A program made the translations under genes and the position numbers. The notes under the pieces are model-generated. The model was not told the DNA's origin, searched no databases, and worked only from the letters and a program-made list of their open reading frames with translations. A DNA stretch of 28,117 nt from JBFWRI01 sp050248995 (GTDB taxonomy: Bacteria; Pseudomonadota; Alphaproteobacteria; JAIXQD01): assembly GCA_050248995.1 (NCBI GenBank), contig JBFWRI010000022.1:1-28117 (forward strand), written 5' to 3'. The first letter of the stretch is position 1, and each line of letters begins with the position of its first letter. Below are positions 7,668 through 15,666 of this stretch, piece by piece.

Positions 7668-8666
7668 ATGTTGCCGGGTAACAATCCTGACGCCGACTTT
7701 GCCGCCTACCGGGCGGACATCGTCGCATTGGGTGGCCAGCTGGAGAAACTGATCGACCCGGCCCGCATTATTCTACGCGATTTCCCCAAGCAGATGTTCC
7801 AGCGCATTGTGTGGGAAGCCGCCACGGGCGAGGAGCGCCGCTACCTATTCCCGTTCTACCGCGCCCATTGCTATGAGATGACGGACGACACGCTGGATGT
7901 CTTTTATTACGAAAGCATCGATCTGCGGTACCGCCATTCGCACCGCCTACCGGAGTTTGAAGAAGGCCTGTCAGAAAGCCTGAACCACCTGGCCACCGAG
8001 GCCGGGCGGGAGATTGTGAAGGCTGCCGTGGATCCTATGCGCGACATGCGGGGCGTGGTGTCGTTTGTAGCTGGCCGCCGTCCGGCGTTCTTCAAGCTGA
8101 CATACGCCCAGTTCAACACGAAAAACGATATCTCTGTTGAAATATCCGGCATCAAGCACAGGATGGCGAACCGGTTCCATCAGGTGACGCAGCGTCGCTT
8201 TGCTGCGCTGACGCAGGAGCAGATGGAAGACATGGGGCCGGGCGCGGTGGCCGATTATATCTGGGCCCGGGCGGCTTCAGATGGGGTAAAGGAAGCGCTG
8301 CGGCGGCGCATTGATTTCTTTGGTGAATGCCTGCGCCGTGGCATCGGGGTGATGGCGGCCGAGATGGACGTTACCCCCAAGGCAGCCGCCGATAAGGCGG
8401 TAGAAGAGGCTGTCAGGGGCAGGAACGACCCGAATGGCCAGTTCTGGATCCGCTGGTTCAAGAAATGGGACGCTGAGCGCATGGCGGATGCCGAATACGA
8501 GAAAAGCGAGCTGGGGGGCGTGCCGCGCCTGCCGCCGCCACGCCGGGAGTCATCGACTACCAGCGAAGAGGACAGGCGTTATAGCCCGTTTCCAACGCCT
8601 GAGCCGCCGCAGGCCAGTCCACGTGCACGTCGCCGCAGCGATGACGAAGGCCCGGAACACGCCTAA
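7668..8666 (+). CDS. Unrecognised protein with disordered Pro/Arg-rich tail
   Basis: The 332-aa product is convincingly coding, with strong codon bias and gltX following in the same direction 56 nt downstream. Residues 1-190 form an ordered region containing aromatic-rich segments (FPKQMFQRIVWEAATGEERRYLFPFYRAHCYEM, DVFYYESIDLRYRHSHRLPEFEEGL). Residues 190-275 are helical. From about 285 the chain is Pro/Arg/Ser-rich and probably disordered (RLPPPRRESSTTSEEDRR to the end). There is no signal peptide or membrane helix. I do not recognise the family. It may share a transcript with gltX-cysS, but gltX has its own good ribosome-binding site. Confidence 0.8.
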   Translation: MLPGNNPDADFAAYRADIVALGGQLEKLIDPARIILRDFPKQMFQRIVWEAATGEERRYLFPFYRAHCYEMTDDTLDVFYYESIDLRYRHSHRLPEFEEGLSESLNHLATEAGREIVKAAVDPMRDMRGVVSFVAGRRPAFFKLTYAQFNTKNDISVEISGIKHRMANRFHQVTQRRFAALTQEQMEDMGPGAVADYIWARAASDGVKEALRRRIDFFGECLRRGIGVMAAEMDVTPKAAADKAVEEAVRGRNDPNGQFWIRWFKKWDAERMADAEYEKSELGGVPRLPPPRRESSTTSEEDRRYSPFPTPEPPQASPRARRRSDDEGPEHA

Positions 8667-8722
8667 ACGCCTTCCTTGCCATTTTAGCCGTAATGCAGCT
8701 ATTTTAGCGGCTAGAGGAATTC

Positions 8723-10084
8723 ATGACAGTTCGCACACGTTTCGCCCCAAGCCCGACCGGCTACCTGCATATCGGCAACATCAAGACCGCCGTCTTGGCG
8801 TGGCTGTATGCCCACCGCACGGGCGGCAGCTTCATGCTGCGAATCGACGATACTGACCGCGAACGCAGCAAGCCCGAGTACGAAGAGGCCATCAAGGAAG
8901 ACATGACATGGATGGGTCTGACGTGGGACCGGTTTGACCGCGAATCGGCCCGCTTTGATATTTATGCCGATGCAGCTGAAAAACTGAAGCAATCGGGTGA
9001 CTTATACCCGTGTTTTGAGACGCCGGATGAGCTGGCCCTGAAGCGTAAGGCGCAGATCAATGCCGGCCAGCCGCCGCTGTATGACCGCGGTGCCCTGAAA
9101 CTGAGCGCTGATGATGTGAAGGCCAAAATTGCTGGCGGCGCCCGCCCGCACTGGCGTTTCAAGCTGAGGCACGAACCGGTTATCTGGGATGACCTTATTC
9201 AGGGCCGCAAGGAATTCCACGGCAAGGACCTGTCGGACCCTGTTGTTATCCGCGAGGACGGCGTGCCGCTGTTTACCTTCTGCGGCATCATCGACGATAT
9301 CATCGATGAGAATACCCACGTTGTGCGCGGCGAAGACCATGTGTCGAATACCGCTGTACAGATACAGATCGGGCAGGTGGTGGCCCCGCTGCTGGGCAAG
9401 ACGTGGCAGGTACAGTTCGGCCACTTCCCGCTGATGGTGACGGCCAGCGGCGAGGAAATGAGCAAGCGCCTTGGCACGATGTCGATACGTCAGATGCGCG
9501 ATGAATTCGGGCTGGAACCCATGGCGCTGACCAGCGTTGTAGCCACGACCGGCACGACTCTGCCGACAGATGCCTATACGTCGCTGGATGAGCTGAGTGC
9601 CAAGTTCGACCTGTCGGTGGTTTCAAAGTCGGGAAGCCCCAAGTTCGACGTGGAAGACATTCGTCGTATCAATGCCAAGCTGGTGCACGAATTACCCTTC
9701 AGCGCAGTGAAAGACCGTTTGGAAAAGTTCGGCCTTGTGGGCGTGACAGAAAGTTTCTGGAATGCTGTACGTCCGGTGCTGAACACCGTACGCGAAGCGC
9801 GCGAGTGGTGGGATGTTGCCCACAGCGCCCTGACGCCGACGATTCCCGACGCGGATTTTGCCAAGGCGGCGGCTGATGTGCTGCCGGCTGAACCATGGAC
9901 GCCTGAAACCTTTGGCCAGTGGGCCGCGCAGGTAAAGGAAAAGACTGGCAAGAAGGGCAAGGAACTGTTCATGCCGTTGCGTTTGGCCCTGACCGGTAAA
10001 GAACACGGCCCGGAAATGAACGTTTTGCTGCCGCTGATTGGCCGTGAGCGGGCGGCGGCACGTTTGCAAGGTAAAGCAGCGTGA
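8723..10084 (+). CDS. gltX: Glutamyl-tRNA synthetase
   Basis: A class I aminoacyl-tRNA synthetase that charges tRNA(Glu), and possibly tRNA(Gln) for later amidation. The 453-aa product opens with TRFAPSPTGYLHIGNIKTA (HIGH-type motif HIGN at 16-19), then LRIDDTDRERS, VVRGEDHVSNTAVQIQIG, and the KMSKS-type loop EEMSKRLGTMSIRQM (about 245-250). Start ATG 8723 follows AGAGGA. Alphaproteobacteria often carry two GluRS paralogues; whether this one is the general or the tRNA(Gln)-directed copy cannot be told here. Its TGA overlaps the cysS GTG start (GTGA), indicating coupled translation. Confidence 0.96.
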   Translation: MTVRTRFAPSPTGYLHIGNIKTAVLAWLYAHRTGGSFMLRIDDTDRERSKPEYEEAIKEDMTWMGLTWDRFDRESARFDIYADAAEKLKQSGDLYPCFETPDELALKRKAQINAGQPPLYDRGALKLSADDVKAKIAGGARPHWRFKLRHEPVIWDDLIQGRKEFHGKDLSDPVVIREDGVPLFTFCGIIDDIIDENTHVVRGEDHVSNTAVQIQIGQVVAPLLGKTWQVQFGHFPLMVTASGEEMSKRLGTMSIRQMRDEFGLEPMALTSVVATTGTTLPTDAYTSLDELSAKFDLSVVSKSGSPKFDVEDIRRINAKLVHELPFSAVKDRLEKFGLVGVTESFWNAVRPVLNTVREAREWWDVAHSALTPTIPDADFAKAAADVLPAEPWTPETFGQWAAQVKEKTGKKGKELFMPLRLALTGKEHGPEMNVLLPLIGRERAAARLQGKAA

Positions 10085-11382
10085 CGCTGTATCTGCACAA
10101 TACTATTTCCCGCCAGCGCGAGGAATTCAAGCCAATCGATCCGAACAATGTGCGCATGTATGCGTGCGGCCCGACGGTGTATGACTTTGCGCACCTTGGT
10201 AACGCTGTTCCCGCCGTGGCATTCGATGTGCTGGCGCGCCTGCTGCGGCATTTGTATCCAAAAGTGACCTATGCGCGGAACATCACGGACATTGATGACA
10301 AGATCATGGATCGCGCCCGCGAAAGCGGCGTACCGATTGCCGAAATCACCGCGAAGTACGAACAGTATTACTATGAAGATATGGGCGCGCTGGGTGTCGG
10401 CAAGCCCGACCTGACGCCGCACGCGACCGAGCACATTCCCGGCATGATCGCGATGATCCAGAAACTGATTGAAAAGGGCAACGCGTATGAAAAAGACGGG
10501 CAGGTGCTGTTCCATGTGCCGTCGATGGCGAATTACGGCCGCTTAAGCCGCCATTCACGTGATGACCTGATTGCAGGCGCACGCGTTGATGTGGCCAGTT
10601 ACAAGAAAGACCCGGCCGACTTTACGCTGTGGAAGCCCAGCACGCCTGACCAGCCGGGCTGGGATAGCCCGTGGGGCCGTGGCCGCCCGGGCTGGCACAT
10701 TGAATGCAGCGCCATGACCGAAAAGCTGTTCGGTGAGACGTTTGACATTCATGCCGGCGGCAACGACCTGATTTTCCCTCACCACGAAAACGAAATCGCA
10801 CAAAGCGAATGCGCACACGGCAAGGTGATGGCCAATTACTGGCTGCACAACGGCATGCTGCAGGTAGACGGCAAGAAGATGAGCAAGTCGCTGGGCAATT
10901 TCTATACCGTGCGTGACCTGCTGGCCAAAGCGCCGGGTGAGGCGATACGCTTCGCGCTGATGAAATCGCATTACCGCAGCCCGATTGACTTCACAATTGA
11001 CGGGCTGCATTCGGCCAAGAACGAGCTGGACGGTTTGTACCGCCGGATGAAGTCGGGCGTGGGCAAAATCAATCCTAAGGTGCTGGAAGCACTGTGTGAC
11101 GACCTGAACACGCCTAAAGCCATTGCCGAACTGCACCAGACCGCTGACGAAGACCTGCGCGCCACAGCCGCGCTGCTGGGTATTTTGCAACAGGATGCTG
11201 AAGCATGGTTCAAAGGCGGCGCAGGCGTGGATGAAAGCGCGATCAATGCGCAGATTGCGGCCCGTGCAGCGGCCAAGGCGGCCAAGCAGTTTGCGGAAGC
11301 CGATAAAATCCGTGCGGACCTGCTGGCACAGGGTATTGTGCTGGAAGATAGTGCCAGCGGCACCACATGGCGCCGCGCTTAA
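10081..11382 (+). CDS. cysS: Cysteinyl-tRNA synthetase
   Basis: Charges tRNA(Cys) in the cytosol. The 433-aa product shows VRMYACGPTVYDFAHLGN (zinc ligand Cys29, HIGH-type HLGN at 38-41), RNITDIDDKI, GRPGWHIECSAM and FPHHENEIAQSE (remaining zinc ligands), and the KKMSKSLGN signature. It is somewhat shorter than E. coli CysRS, mainly in the C-terminal tRNA-binding part, which still carries an AKQFAEADKIRADLLAQGI helix. The GTG start is chosen because it overlaps the gltX stop by 4 nt and matches the family N-terminus (LYLHNT). Confidence 0.97.
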   Translation: MTLYLHNTISRQREEFKPIDPNNVRMYACGPTVYDFAHLGNAVPAVAFDVLARLLRHLYPKVTYARNITDIDDKIMDRARESGVPIAEITAKYEQYYYEDMGALGVGKPDLTPHATEHIPGMIAMIQKLIEKGNAYEKDGQVLFHVPSMANYGRLSRHSRDDLIAGARVDVASYKKDPADFTLWKPSTPDQPGWDSPWGRGRPGWHIECSAMTEKLFGETFDIHAGGNDLIFPHHENEIAQSECAHGKVMANYWLHNGMLQVDGKKMSKSLGNFYTVRDLLAKAPGEAIRFALMKSHYRSPIDFTIDGLHSAKNELDGLYRRMKSGVGKINPKVLEALCDDLNTPKAIAELHQTADEDLRATAALLGILQQDAEAWFKGGAGVDESAINAQIAARAAAKAAKQFAEADKIRADLLAQGIVLEDSASGTTWRRA

Positions 11383-11412
11383 TGCCATATGAAATAAGAG
11401 CTTTTGAAAAAT

Positions 11413-11994
11413 TTATAATATCGCGGTAGCCAGCTGGCGCTGTTGGTCTTGCACCTGCCGCGCCAGCATGTTGGGTTTCAGCCTGACGGGTTTGGCCGCA
11501 GCGATATACAGGCAGGCATTAAACCATTCCATGAAAGAGATTTCGATTTCCGTGCCGTCGGGCAGGGTGGTGGTGCCGATGATATCCTGCGGATAGAGAA
11601 GCAGCTTGCCGTCGGGGGCCATGGCTATTTGCCCGATATCGAATGTGGCTTCAAAGCGTGATGTTGGCTCATCGGTGGTGGCGGTAACGTCATCGGCCTG
11701 CGCGAACATGCACGAGAATTCGGCCTGGCCTTCTTCGTCGCCGGGAACCATGGCGAAGTGGAACGAATCAACGGGGTCGCCTTCTTTCACGCGCAGATTA
11801 CGGGCGGGCATCGACAGCGTGTGGTGGCGAACTTCTTCGCCGCCTTCAACCGGGTCAATGCATGCATAGCCCAGAAGGCGGGCCATGAACGGCAGCCTCT
11901 CTTCTTCGATGGCGGCAAGCGATATCTCCATCAGGATATCGAACGACCGTTCGAAGTGATGGTAGTTGGGGTCGAGTGAGGCGGCTTGTTGCAT
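11413..11994 (-). CDS. Unrecognised 193-aa protein
   Basis: A 193-aa acidic soluble protein, convergent with cysS and divergent from trmJ. It begins with a helical stretch (HHFERSFDILMEISLAAIEEERLPFMARLLGYACID). A beta-rich middle follows (HTLSMPARNLRVKEGDPVDSFHFAMV, RFEATFDIGQIAMAPDGKLLLYPQDIIGTTTLPDGTEIEISF), and it ends with a basic helix. No family is recognised, and there is no signal peptide or membrane segment. The ATG at 11994 has an AT-rich upstream region but no Shine-Dalgarno sequence. Confidence 0.7.
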   Translation of the reverse strand: MQQAASLDPNYHHFERSFDILMEISLAAIEEERLPFMARLLGYACIDPVEGGEEVRHHTLSMPARNLRVKEGDPVDSFHFAMVPGDEEGQAEFSCMFAQADDVTATTDEPTSRFEATFDIGQIAMAPDGKLLLYPQDIIGTTTLPDGTEIEISFMEWFNACLYIAAAKPVRLKPNMLARQVQDQQRQLATAIL

Positions 11995-12056
11995 AATTTA
12001 AAAATAAAGTTCCAGGGTTTGTTTTGGTGGTATTGGCATACAGGTCATGCTAATTC

Positions 12057-12095
12057 AATGGCACGAAACTAATGACAGTAAAAATGGCACGAAAC
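12057..12095 (+). repeat. 13-bp direct repeat and MARN mini-ORF before trmJ
   Basis: AATGGCACGAAAC occurs at 12057-12069 and again at 12083-12095, 26 bp apart. The first copy makes a complete 4-codon ORF (Met-Ala-Arg-Asn-stop) whose TAA overlaps the ATG at 12072 (TAATG). The second copy encodes the Met-Ala-Arg-Asn of the probable mature TrmJ start. A small tandem duplication of the start region is the simplest reading. Confidence 0.7.
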
Positions 12096-12818
12096 CAGCA
12101 CGTTATTATCCTTGTCGAGCCGCAGATGGGCGAAAACATCGGCATGTGCGCCCGCGCCATGTTGAATTTCGGCCTGACCGAGCTGCGAATCGTTAACCCG
12201 CGCGATGGCTGGCCCAATGGCCGTGCTGTAGCGGCCAGCAGCGGTGCCGACGATGTTGTGAACAGCGCCAAAGTATTCAAGACGGTGGAAGAAGCGACGG
12301 CCGACCTGCAGGTGGTTTACGCCACCACGCCGCGGCACCACGACATGATCAAAACCACCTATACCTGCGCCGCTGCCGCCGATCGCGTGCGGCAGGAAGG
12401 CGGTGAGGGCATGCGTGTCGGCGTGTTGTTCGGCTGCGAGCGCACCGGCCTGACCAATGAGCATTTAAGCCGTGCCGATGCGTTGGTGGTGATACCGACC
12501 AACCCTGACTTTGATTCGCTGAATTTGGCACAGGCCGTGATTGTGTGGGCGTATGCGTGGTTCATGACCGCCGATAATACGCCGCCGGCCGTGCAACATA
12601 TGGGCAAATCACGCCCGGCGAACAAGGACGAACTGAACAACTTCATGGACCGGCTGGAAATGGCGCTGGATGAGAGCGGCTTTTTCACCAGCCCGGAAAA
12701 GAAGCCGGGGATGCAGCACAACCTGCGCAACACATTCACGAAGATGGAACTGACGGAACAGGAAATCCGCACGCTGCACGGCGTTATAAAGGCGCTACAG
12801 TTTCCCCAGAAGCGCTAA
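12072..12818 (+). CDS. trmJ: tRNA 2'-O-methyltransferase TrmJ (SPOUT family)
   Basis: TrmJ methylates the 2'-hydroxyl of nucleotide 32 in the anticodon loop using AdoMet. The SPOUT/TrmH domain (about residues 9-165) shows ILVEPQMGENIGMCARAMLNFGL, LRIVNPRDGWPN, a GVLFGCERTGLTNEHLSRADALVVIPTNP stretch forming the knot, and FDSLNLAQAV. A helical C-terminal extension (FMDRLEMALDESGFF...LHGVIKAL) is typical of TrmJ/LasT proteins. Two starts are possible: 12072 (MTVKMARNQ) or 12084 (MARNQ). Neither has a Shine-Dalgarno sequence and the second aligns better with where the domain begins. The 3' end overlaps the convergent gene by 35 nt. Confidence 0.9.
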   Translation: MTVKMARNQHVIILVEPQMGENIGMCARAMLNFGLTELRIVNPRDGWPNGRAVAASSGADDVVNSAKVFKTVEEATADLQVVYATTPRHHDMIKTTYTCAAAADRVRQEGGEGMRVGVLFGCERTGLTNEHLSRADALVVIPTNPDFDSLNLAQAVIVWAYAWFMTADNTPPAVQHMGKSRPANKDELNNFMDRLEMALDESGFFTSPEKKPGMQHNLRNTFTKMELTEQEIRTLHGVIKALQFPQKR

Positions 12819-13656
12819 CAAGACGCGGCTTGCCGGCGGTGGCGGGATCGGGCGTGACCTTCTCGGCTTCAGCGCTAGCGCGCGCAAGATCGTAATCGAA
12901 GTAGTCACGCAGCACAGAAAGAATGGGGCGACCGGGTGAGCCGTCGTCGGTATCTTCAACCCACGCTGTATAATCCTTCGCATCGTTCGTTCTGTTGATG
13001 CGATAACGGATCAGCTGTTGGTCATAGGTGCCGGGGTTCAGCGTCAGGCGGCAATAGTGGCTAGCCCCGTCGGGATAAATAAGCATTTCGGCATCGGCCA
13101 CACCCCGAATGCCGAATTTCATTAGGGAATCGCTGGCCTTGCTGATATGCGCACCAAGGCGGTTTTTGCCGATACTGTCAGCAAACAGTTCGCGGATGCT
13201 GTCGCGGAAGAAGGGGAACAGCGATACTTCATAAGGCTGCTTGGCTGCTGGGTCGCTTGGCTTTGCGGGAGCGGCCGCTTTTTCGGCGGCTGCACGTTCA
13301 GCCGCACGCTGTGCAACGCCAGCTTCGACCCGGCGTTCTTCGCGCCAATGCCGAACAGTTTCTTCGCTGATCAGCATGGCTGATGCCGTTAGGACAACGG
13401 GTGGCTGCGCGGTGGCGCCGGCGCTCAAAGTGATTCTAAAGTCAGGGACCATCCAGCCGAAGAAATCTTTCCATGACAGGTTCAGGCCAGAGGCGTTGAA
13501 GCTGAATTCAGCGTTTGGGCTGAATGTACCTTCGGGCAGGGTGAACGGGTTCTTGGCAATCTGCTCGGCCACCTTGTCGGCAGAAGGTGACGCGGTGGTG
13601 GGGCCTTGGCCACCTACGCCCGATGTCATTGTCATCGGGTGCCTGTCGTAAAACAT
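12784..13656 (-). CDS. Unrecognised protein with Ala-rich helical linker
   Basis: A 290-aa protein if started at ATG 13656; ATG 13635 or 13629 are plausible alternatives, since the first has no good ribosome-binding site. Residues 40-95 hold a beta-like segment (AEFSFNASGLNLSWKDFFGWMVPDFRITLSAG). Residues 100-150 form a charged Ala-rich helix or coiled coil (HWREERRVEAGVAQRAAERAAAEKA). Residues 155-290 form a second ordered region (YEVSLFPFFRDSIRELFADSIG, MLIYPDGASHYCRLTLNPGTYDQQLIRYRINR). There is no signal peptide or membrane helix and no recognised family. Its 3' end lies inside trmJ on the other strand. Confidence 0.75.
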   Translation of the reverse strand: MFYDRHPMTMTSGVGGQGPTTASPSADKVAEQIAKNPFTLPEGTFSPNAEFSFNASGLNLSWKDFFGWMVPDFRITLSAGATAQPPVVLTASAMLISEETVRHWREERRVEAGVAQRAAERAAAEKAAAPAKPSDPAAKQPYEVSLFPFFRDSIRELFADSIGKNRLGAHISKASDSLMKFGIRGVADAEMLIYPDGASHYCRLTLNPGTYDQQLIRYRINRTNDAKDYTAWVEDTDDGSPGRPILSVLRDYFDYDLARASAEAEKVTPDPATAGKPRLVSASGETVAPL

Positions 13657-13729
13657 TTATTTTCAGAAAGTTCCACGAAACCCCCGAATCCTGTAATAAA
13701 ATTACCTTACCCTAAAATCCTGAAAGTAT

Positions 13730-13758
13730 TTGACTTTGACTGTCAGGCTCCTTAGAAC
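13730..13758 (+). promoter_or_regulatory. Probable rpsD promoter
   Basis: TTGACT (13730-13735) and TAGAAC (13753-13758) are separated by 17 nt, a reasonable sigma-70-type arrangement for a ribosomal protein gene. It would give a leader of roughly 90 nt before the rpsD ATG. Confidence 0.5.
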
Positions 13759-13808
13759 AGCGCCTTACCGGGCATATGTCAACCGCAACATGGTGAAGCG
13801 GACGACTG

Positions 13809-13829
13809 TCTGGCCAGACTAGGGCCAGA
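13809..13829 (+). promoter_or_regulatory. Hairpin in the rpsD leader
   Basis: TCTGGCC (13809-13815) and GGCCAGA (13823-13829) form a perfect 7-bp stem with a 7-nt loop in the untranslated leader, about 27 nt before the rpsD start. S4 represses its own operon through leader RNA structure in some bacteria, so this could be a regulatory element; that link is inference. Confidence 0.4.
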
Positions 13830-13856
13830 AATCCCGTAGAAACATAGGAGAAGACC

Positions 13857-14471
13857 ATGAGTAAGCGTATTGCCGCAAAGCACAAAATCGACCGCCGTTT
13901 AGGCGTCAACCTGTGGGGCGCCCCGAAAAGCCCCCTGAATGCCCGTAACTATCGCCCCGGCCAACACGGCCAGGCCAACAAGAAGTTCTCGGACTTCGGC
14001 CTGCAGCTGCGCGCCAAGCAAAAGCTGAAGGGTTATTACGGCAACATTGGCGAACGCCAGTTCCGCAAGGTTTATGAAGAAGCTCAGCGCCGCAAGGGCG
14101 ACAGTGCCGAAAACCTTATCCAGCTGCTGGAGCGCCGCCTGGATGCCGTTATCTATCGCATGAAGTTCGCGCCGACCGTGTTCGCTGCGCGCCAAATCGT
14201 CAACCATGGCCACATCCTGGTGAACGGCAAGCGCCTGAACATCGCCAGCTATCAGGTGAAGGACAACGACACCATTGAAGTGCGCGGCAAGGCCAAGCAG
14301 AACGCTGTTATTCTTGGTGCTCAGCAAGACCAGCTGCGCGAAGTTCCTGATTACCTGACGGTGGACAGCGACAAGCTGAAGGGCACGTTCGTGCGCGCCC
14401 CGAACCTTGCCGATGTGCCGTATCCGGTGCAGATGGAACCGAACCTGGTTATCGAATTCTATTCACGTTAA
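13857..14471 (+). CDS. rpsD: 30S ribosomal protein S4
   Basis: S4 is a primary 16S rRNA-binding protein that nucleates 30S assembly. The 204-aa product matches the alphaproteobacterial family: an N-terminal MSKRIAAKHKIDRRLG, the PLNARNYRPGQHGQ region, LRAKQKLKGYYGNIGERQFRKVYEEA, and an S4 RNA-binding domain (about 93-155: LIQLLERRLDAVIYRMKFAPT, RQIVNHGHILVNGKRLNI). It ends with NLVIEFYSR. ATG 13857 follows a strong AGGAGAAG. The gene stands alone, as in many alphaproteobacteria, rather than inside the alpha operon, and it is closed by an intrinsic terminator. Confidence 0.98.
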   Translation: MSKRIAAKHKIDRRLGVNLWGAPKSPLNARNYRPGQHGQANKKFSDFGLQLRAKQKLKGYYGNIGERQFRKVYEEAQRRKGDSAENLIQLLERRLDAVIYRMKFAPTVFAARQIVNHGHILVNGKRLNIASYQVKDNDTIEVRGKAKQNAVILGAQQDQLREVPDYLTVDSDKLKGTFVRAPNLADVPYPVQMEPNLVIEFYSR

Positions 14472-14478
14472 GTTCAAG

Positions 14479-14504
14479 GGGCGGCCTTCGGGCCGCCCTT
14501 TTTT
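14479..14504 (+). terminator. Intrinsic terminator of rpsD
   Basis: A perfect 8-bp stem, GGGCGGCC and GGCCGCCC, closes over a TTCG tetraloop and is followed by six T residues. It lies 8 nt after the rpsD stop codon. Confidence 0.93.
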
Positions 14505-14538
14505 ATTTCTGTAATATTCACACAAAGGGAGAAAAGCC

Positions 14539-15117
14539 ATGGCTGTTGCTAAGAAAAAAGCACCTATGAAAACTTCGGTTTCTTTCCGCGATCGTGCCAA
14601 GCCACAGCGTATTGCAAAAATCTGCGCTAAGGACGCTGTATGGATGGACGCCTTGGCTAAAAAGATGCTGGCCCATCGCGCGGCAGATCGCGCCCAGGTC
14701 ATAAAAGATATGGGTCCGCTGCGCCCATCTGAGCCGAGATCGCTGGGTCTGACAAACAGACTGAACAAGCAGGCGAAAGGGCAGATCGCTGGCCTGCAGG
14801 CAGTTGTGGCCGGACTGCGCGGTGAAGGTTACGGCGTTCAGGTACACATTTTTGATCGCGCCAACCTGATCACCATCAGCAAAGATAAGAAAGAAGCTTT
14901 GTTCAGCTTCACGGAAACCGGTGAATCTGAAAAAGGCAACTGGGTTACCATTTTCGAACTACATAATGGCCTTGTCCTTGATAATGAAGCTGGCGGGAAA
15001 GGGATTGCCCGCCTTGAACTTTCAGAAACCGACAAATTTAAATGCCGTGACTTGCTGCGCAGCACGCTGAAGAAAGGCCTGCGTTCGCAGCCGTCAGGCG
15101 GCCCGGCAAGGAAGTAA
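14539..15117 (+). CDS. Unrecognised basic 192-aa protein
   Basis: The ATG at 14539 follows a good ribosome-binding site (AAGGGAG). The gene lies between two intrinsic terminators and so is probably monocistronic. The N-terminal 85 residues are basic and helical (MAVAKKKAPMKTSVSFRDRAKPQRIAKICAKDAVWMDALAKK). Residues 85-165 look beta-rich (YGVQVHIFDRANLITISKD, ALFSFTETGESEKGNWVTIFELHNGLVL). The tail is basic and Pro/Gly-containing. The charge suggests nucleic-acid contact, but no domain is recognised. There is no signal peptide or membrane segment. Confidence 0.75.
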   Translation: MAVAKKKAPMKTSVSFRDRAKPQRIAKICAKDAVWMDALAKKMLAHRAADRAQVIKDMGPLRPSEPRSLGLTNRLNKQAKGQIAGLQAVVAGLRGEGYGVQVHIFDRANLITISKDKKEALFSFTETGESEKGNWVTIFELHNGLVLDNEAGGKGIARLELSETDKFKCRDLLRSTLKKGLRSQPSGGPARK

Positions 15118-15132
15118 CAGGGCTGGAATCAG

Positions 15133-15176
15133 GCAAATAAAAAGCCCCGCAATTACTTGCGGGGCTTTTTATTTGC
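15133..15176. terminator. Bidirectional intrinsic terminator, 20-bp perfect stem
   Basis: Two perfectly complementary 20-nt arms (15133-15152 and 15157-15176) flank a TTAC loop. The core is GCCCCGCAA/TTGCGGGGC with A-tract and T-tract flanks, so it can act on either strand. It terminates the 192-aa gene on the plus strand. Confidence 0.92.
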
Positions 15177-15189
15177 TTTCACGCAGGGG

Positions 15190-15666
15190 ATGTCCATACT
15201 GGAGGCCATAACGGCTGAAATTATGGTTAAAAGCGCTTTTCGTATCAGCAGGGTTGTCCTTGCAGGGGTGATGGAGAAAATTACACAGTCTCCGCCCGGC
15301 CGTGCTTTTGACAAATTATCAATCCGTCAGAAAGCGCTTTGCATCAGCCTGACATGGGGCACCGTGTGGGGATCATCAAAAGTCGTGGCTGGTTTTATCG
15401 CCCTTGCTGCGGGTACGCCGCTGATCGCCAAGGCGGCGTTCGTTTATGCCGGTTATACTTTTGTTGCCGCCGCCGTGCAGGTGCCGTTTCTGCATCCGTG
15501 GGTTGATGACAAGGGCGACAAGCTGGGCCGGTGGATTGCGAAGACACCACCCGGCCGTTACGCAAAGCGCCGCGCACGCATCAGCAAAATTCTGGTGAAG
15601 AAAGCACTACGCAGGCGGCGTAGCGCCCGCTCTGTACGGAAAAGTATCCCACGGGCTAACCCTTAA
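15190..15666 (+). CDS. Small unrecognised membrane protein
   Basis: About 158 aa from ATG 15190. An in-frame TTG at 15157 lies inside the terminator stem and is unlikely, while ATG 15223 is another option with GGAGG 17 nt upstream. Two hydrophobic segments (ISLTWGTVWGSSKVVAGFIALAAG and IAKAAFVYAGYTFVAAAVQVPFL, about residues 58-108) predict two inner-membrane helices. A strongly basic tail follows (RYAKRRARISKILVKKALRRRRSARSVRKS), which by the positive-inside rule faces the cytoplasm. No family is recognised. The 3' end overlaps convergent rlmE by 11 nt. Confidence 0.65.
   Translation: MSILEAITAEIMVKSAFRISRVVLAGVMEKITQSPPGRAFDKLSIRQKALCISLTWGTVWGSSKVVAGFIALAAGTPLIAKAAFVYAGYTFVAAAVQVPFLHPWVDDKGDKLGRWIAKTPPGRYAKRRARISKILVKKALRRRRSARSVRKSIPRANP

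Noticed and set aside
7474..7728. Minus-strand ORFs of 66-84 codons upstream of the 332-aa gene
   Set aside because: They have no ribosome-binding site, and they run into the start of the clearly coding plus-strand gene. The composition looks random.
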